A stretch of 64,000 nt of DNA from Roseimicrobium gellanilyticum (GTDB lineage Bacteria > Verrucomicrobiota > Verrucomicrobiia > Verrucomicrobiales > Verrucomicrobiaceae), in NCBI RefSeq assembly GCF_003315205.1, contig NZ_QNRR01000002.1, positions 404,881 through 468,880 on the forward strand, written 5' to 3'. The notes beneath the pieces were generated by a model. That model made no database searches, had not been told where the DNA came from, and saw only the letters and a list, made by a program, of their open reading frames with translations. A program made the translations under genes and the position numbers. Shown one piece after another: positions 62,582-64,000 of the stretch (its first letter is position 1; every line of letters begins with the position of its first letter).

Positions 62582-63244
62582 ATGATCATCGATACCACTC
62601 CCATCCTCGGCAATGCCATCGTGGAACTCATCCATGACGGTGGCCCCATCATGTACCCCATCCTGCTGACGGCGGTGGTGGCCATCTGCATCCTTGCGGA
62701 GCGTATCACATGGTGGGTGCGCCTCACCGGACGCCGGAGTCCGAAGCGTTTGGAGGCCGTGTACGCTGCGATTGAGGAAGGAAACATGAAGGAAGCCATC
62801 CAGCTTTCCCGCAACTCGACGGACCCGGTCATCCGCATGATACACCATGGGTTGAACCATCATCACAGCTCTCTGCAGGGCGCGCTCGAAGTGGCCGCAG
62901 GACTGGAAATGCAGAAGGCGGGCCGCTTCCTGAATGCCATGGATACCATCGTGACGCTCGGGCCGCTGCTTGGTCTCCTGGGTACGGTGACCGGCATCAT
63001 GGGTTCCTTCACCTCCATTGGTGACAGTGAACTCGCTGTGGAAAAGGTGACCGGTGGTATCGGTGAAGCCCTCATCGCCACGGCCGCAGGCCTCGGCATC
63101 GCCATCACCACGCTCATTCCCCTGAACTACTTCCACTCCCGCCTGGCGAAGTTCCAGTTCGACCTTGAAGCTGCCGCCACCAACGTGACGGTGCTCGTGG
63201 CGCAGAATGAAGCGGAGCAGAAGAGCCTTGGATATACGGCGTAA
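62582..63244 (+). CDS. exbB: ExbB/TolQ-family proton channel
   Basis: A protein of 220 residues with three membrane helices: PIMYPILLTAVVAICILAE, TLGPLLGLLGTVTGIMGSF (the most conserved helix, with its TxxGLLGTVxGM pattern) and ATAAGLGIAITTLIPLNYF. It forms the pentameric channel through which protons power TonB. The gene starts 20 bp after tonB and precedes exbD by 24 bp. Assignment to ExbB rather than TolQ rests on the tonB neighbour. Confidence 0.92.
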   Translation: MIIDTTPILGNAIVELIHDGGPIMYPILLTAVVAICILAERITWWVRLTGRRSPKRLEAVYAAIEEGNMKEAIQLSRNSTDPVIRMIHHGLNHHHSSLQGALEVAAGLEMQKAGRFLNAMDTIVTLGPLLGLLGTVTGIMGSFTSIGDSELAVEKVTGGIGEALIATAAGLGIAITTLIPLNYFHSRLAKFQFDLEAAATNVTVLVAQNEAEQKSLGYTA

Positions 63245-63268
63245 CTTTTTGCAGAGTCTCCCGAGCTC

Positions 63269-63805
63269 ATGAAGCTACGCTCTCCCATTCCCCAGAAGAA
63301 GGCGCGACTGGAGATCATTCCGTTGATCGACATCATGTTCTTCCTGCTTGCCTCGTTCATGCTCGTCAGCCTGACGATGGCCAAGCAACAGACCATCAAG
63401 GTCTCCCTGCCCACTGCCACCACGGCCAAGACGGATTTCAAGCCGGATATGATCAATCTCGCGGTGGATGCCAGTGGCAACTACTTCATGGACACCAATC
63501 GCATGACACTGCCGGACTTGGAAAAAGCGTTGTTCGAGAAGTTCCGGGCCAATGCCGAGACGCCCGTGTACATCAGCGGTGATGCCAATGCCCGTCATGG
63601 TTCCATGGTCCAGGTTCTCGATACTGTGCGTCGCGTCGGCTTCCAGAAGGTGGCTTTCCAGACCAAGGCTCCTGACATAGCAAAGGCTACGGGTGCTCCT
63701 GCAACGCCTGCTGCTCCCGGTGCTGCCTCCCCGGCCGCCCCAGCCCCCGCATCATCAGCGGCTCCCGCTCCTGCTCCTACACCAGCACCCGCACCTGCCC
63801 AGTAA
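63269..63805 (+). CDS. exbD: ExbD/TolR-family protein with Ala/Pro-rich tail
   Basis: A protein of 178 residues. The single helix IPLIDIMFFLLASFMLVSL contains the proton-carrying Asp near residue 25. The periplasmic domain ends near VRRVGFQKVAFQT. After about residue 140 a tail of Ala and Pro with Thr and Ser follows (about 40 residues), not present in most ExbD proteins. It partners ExbB in the channel. The gap to the next ATG is 6 bp. Confidence 0.92.
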   Translation: MKLRSPIPQKKARLEIIPLIDIMFFLLASFMLVSLTMAKQQTIKVSLPTATTAKTDFKPDMINLAVDASGNYFMDTNRMTLPDLEKALFEKFRANAETPVYISGDANARHGSMVQVLDTVRRVGFQKVAFQTKAPDIAKATGAPATPAAPGAASPAAPAPASSAAPAPAPTPAPAPAQ

Positions 63806-63811
63806 GTAGTC

Positions 63812-64000
63812 ATGACGAAGTTTCTTGGAGTATTGTTGGGAGTGTTGATACTTGGTATTTGCGGTCTTTGCGCCAAGCAGTGGGTCCGCGAAACCGAGCT
63901 CCACACCAGCCTGAAAGCGGTGGAAGCGCTGCTAGATGACGAAGTGGCCAAGCATCGTGCTACGGCGGAAAAGGCGGCAGCTTGGGAAAAGGAAATCAAA
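63812..64000 (+). CDS. membrane-anchored coiled-coil protein, cut by window end
   Basis: The ATG lies 6 bp after the exbD stop. The 63 visible residues start MTKFLGVLLGVLILGICGLC, one membrane anchor, then a charged helix (LHTSLKAVEALLDDEVAKHR and on) that looks like a coiled coil. There is no stop before the window ends. Operon position suggests a link to the TonB system, but no family can be named from this fragment. Confidence 0.65.
   Translation, partial: MTKFLGVLLGVLILGICGLCAKQWVRETELHTSLKAVEALLDDEVAKHRATAEKAAAWEKEIK

Overview
The window reads as chromosomal DNA of a GC-rich Gram-negative bacterium of the PVC superphylum, most likely a Verrucomicrobium-type verrucomicrobium. This is inferred from family content, not from a marker gene. 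The supporting families are a PEP-CTERM surface protein, a Tat-exported DUF1552 protein, a large secreted protein ending in a Pirellula/Verrucomicrobium-type CxxCH heme domain, three Gfo/Idh/MocA oxidoreductases (two with Tat signals), and an M56 peptidase fused to carboxypeptidase-regulatory-like repeats. There is no phage, IS element, integrase or CRISPR array.

Layout. 1-7 kb: the end of a PEP-CTERM gene, a DUF1552 protein, the CbpA/CbpM co-chaperone pair, a divergent 4-alpha-glucanotransferase and an SDR dehydrogenase. 7.2-12 kb: tRNA-Ala(CGC), a sugar ABC permease and binding lipoprotein without their ATPase, a type II glutamine synthetase behind a near-consensus sigma-54 promoter, and a translationally coupled mini-kinase/PP2C pair. 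12-14 kb: a small-gene patch of different composition (DUF2314-ankyrin protein, GNAT, hypothetical). 14-24 kb: Gfo/Idh proteins, a zinc-ribbon/SPFH-HTH pair, an SMP-30 lactonase and the heme-domain protein coupled to a second Gfo/Idh.

24-34 kb: the most unusual locus, an MFS transporter followed by three overlapping or abutting genes for ClpB-like double-AAA+ ATPases. Each has an intact second ATPase ring and a decayed first ring. Two carry long C-terminal extensions, and one of these resembles a release-factor-type domain without GGQ. 34-47 kb: a two-component system whose kinase has a very long low-complexity periplasmic region, a zinc-ribbon metallopeptidase, a third Gfo/Idh, twin DUF882/M15 proteins, an RhlE-like helicase and a PAP2 phosphatase.

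48-64 kb: an iron-uptake region (TonB-dependent siderophore receptor, PiuC/YbiX hydroxylase, PepSY membrane protein), then a BlaI/M56 regulatory pair with palindromic operators, a potassium channel with RCK domains, a helical-repeat protein, and tonB-exbB-exbD with a further membrane-anchored gene cut by the window end. A 17-bp operator-like sequence is shared (15/17) between the receptor and tonB leaders, which ties the energising complex to the receptor. A frameshifted copy of the PepSY gene 3' end lies on the far side of the BlaI/M56 module, evidence of an old duplication or insertion. Start sites were chosen by eye from signal peptides, family N termini and gene overlaps; several are uncertain and are marked so.
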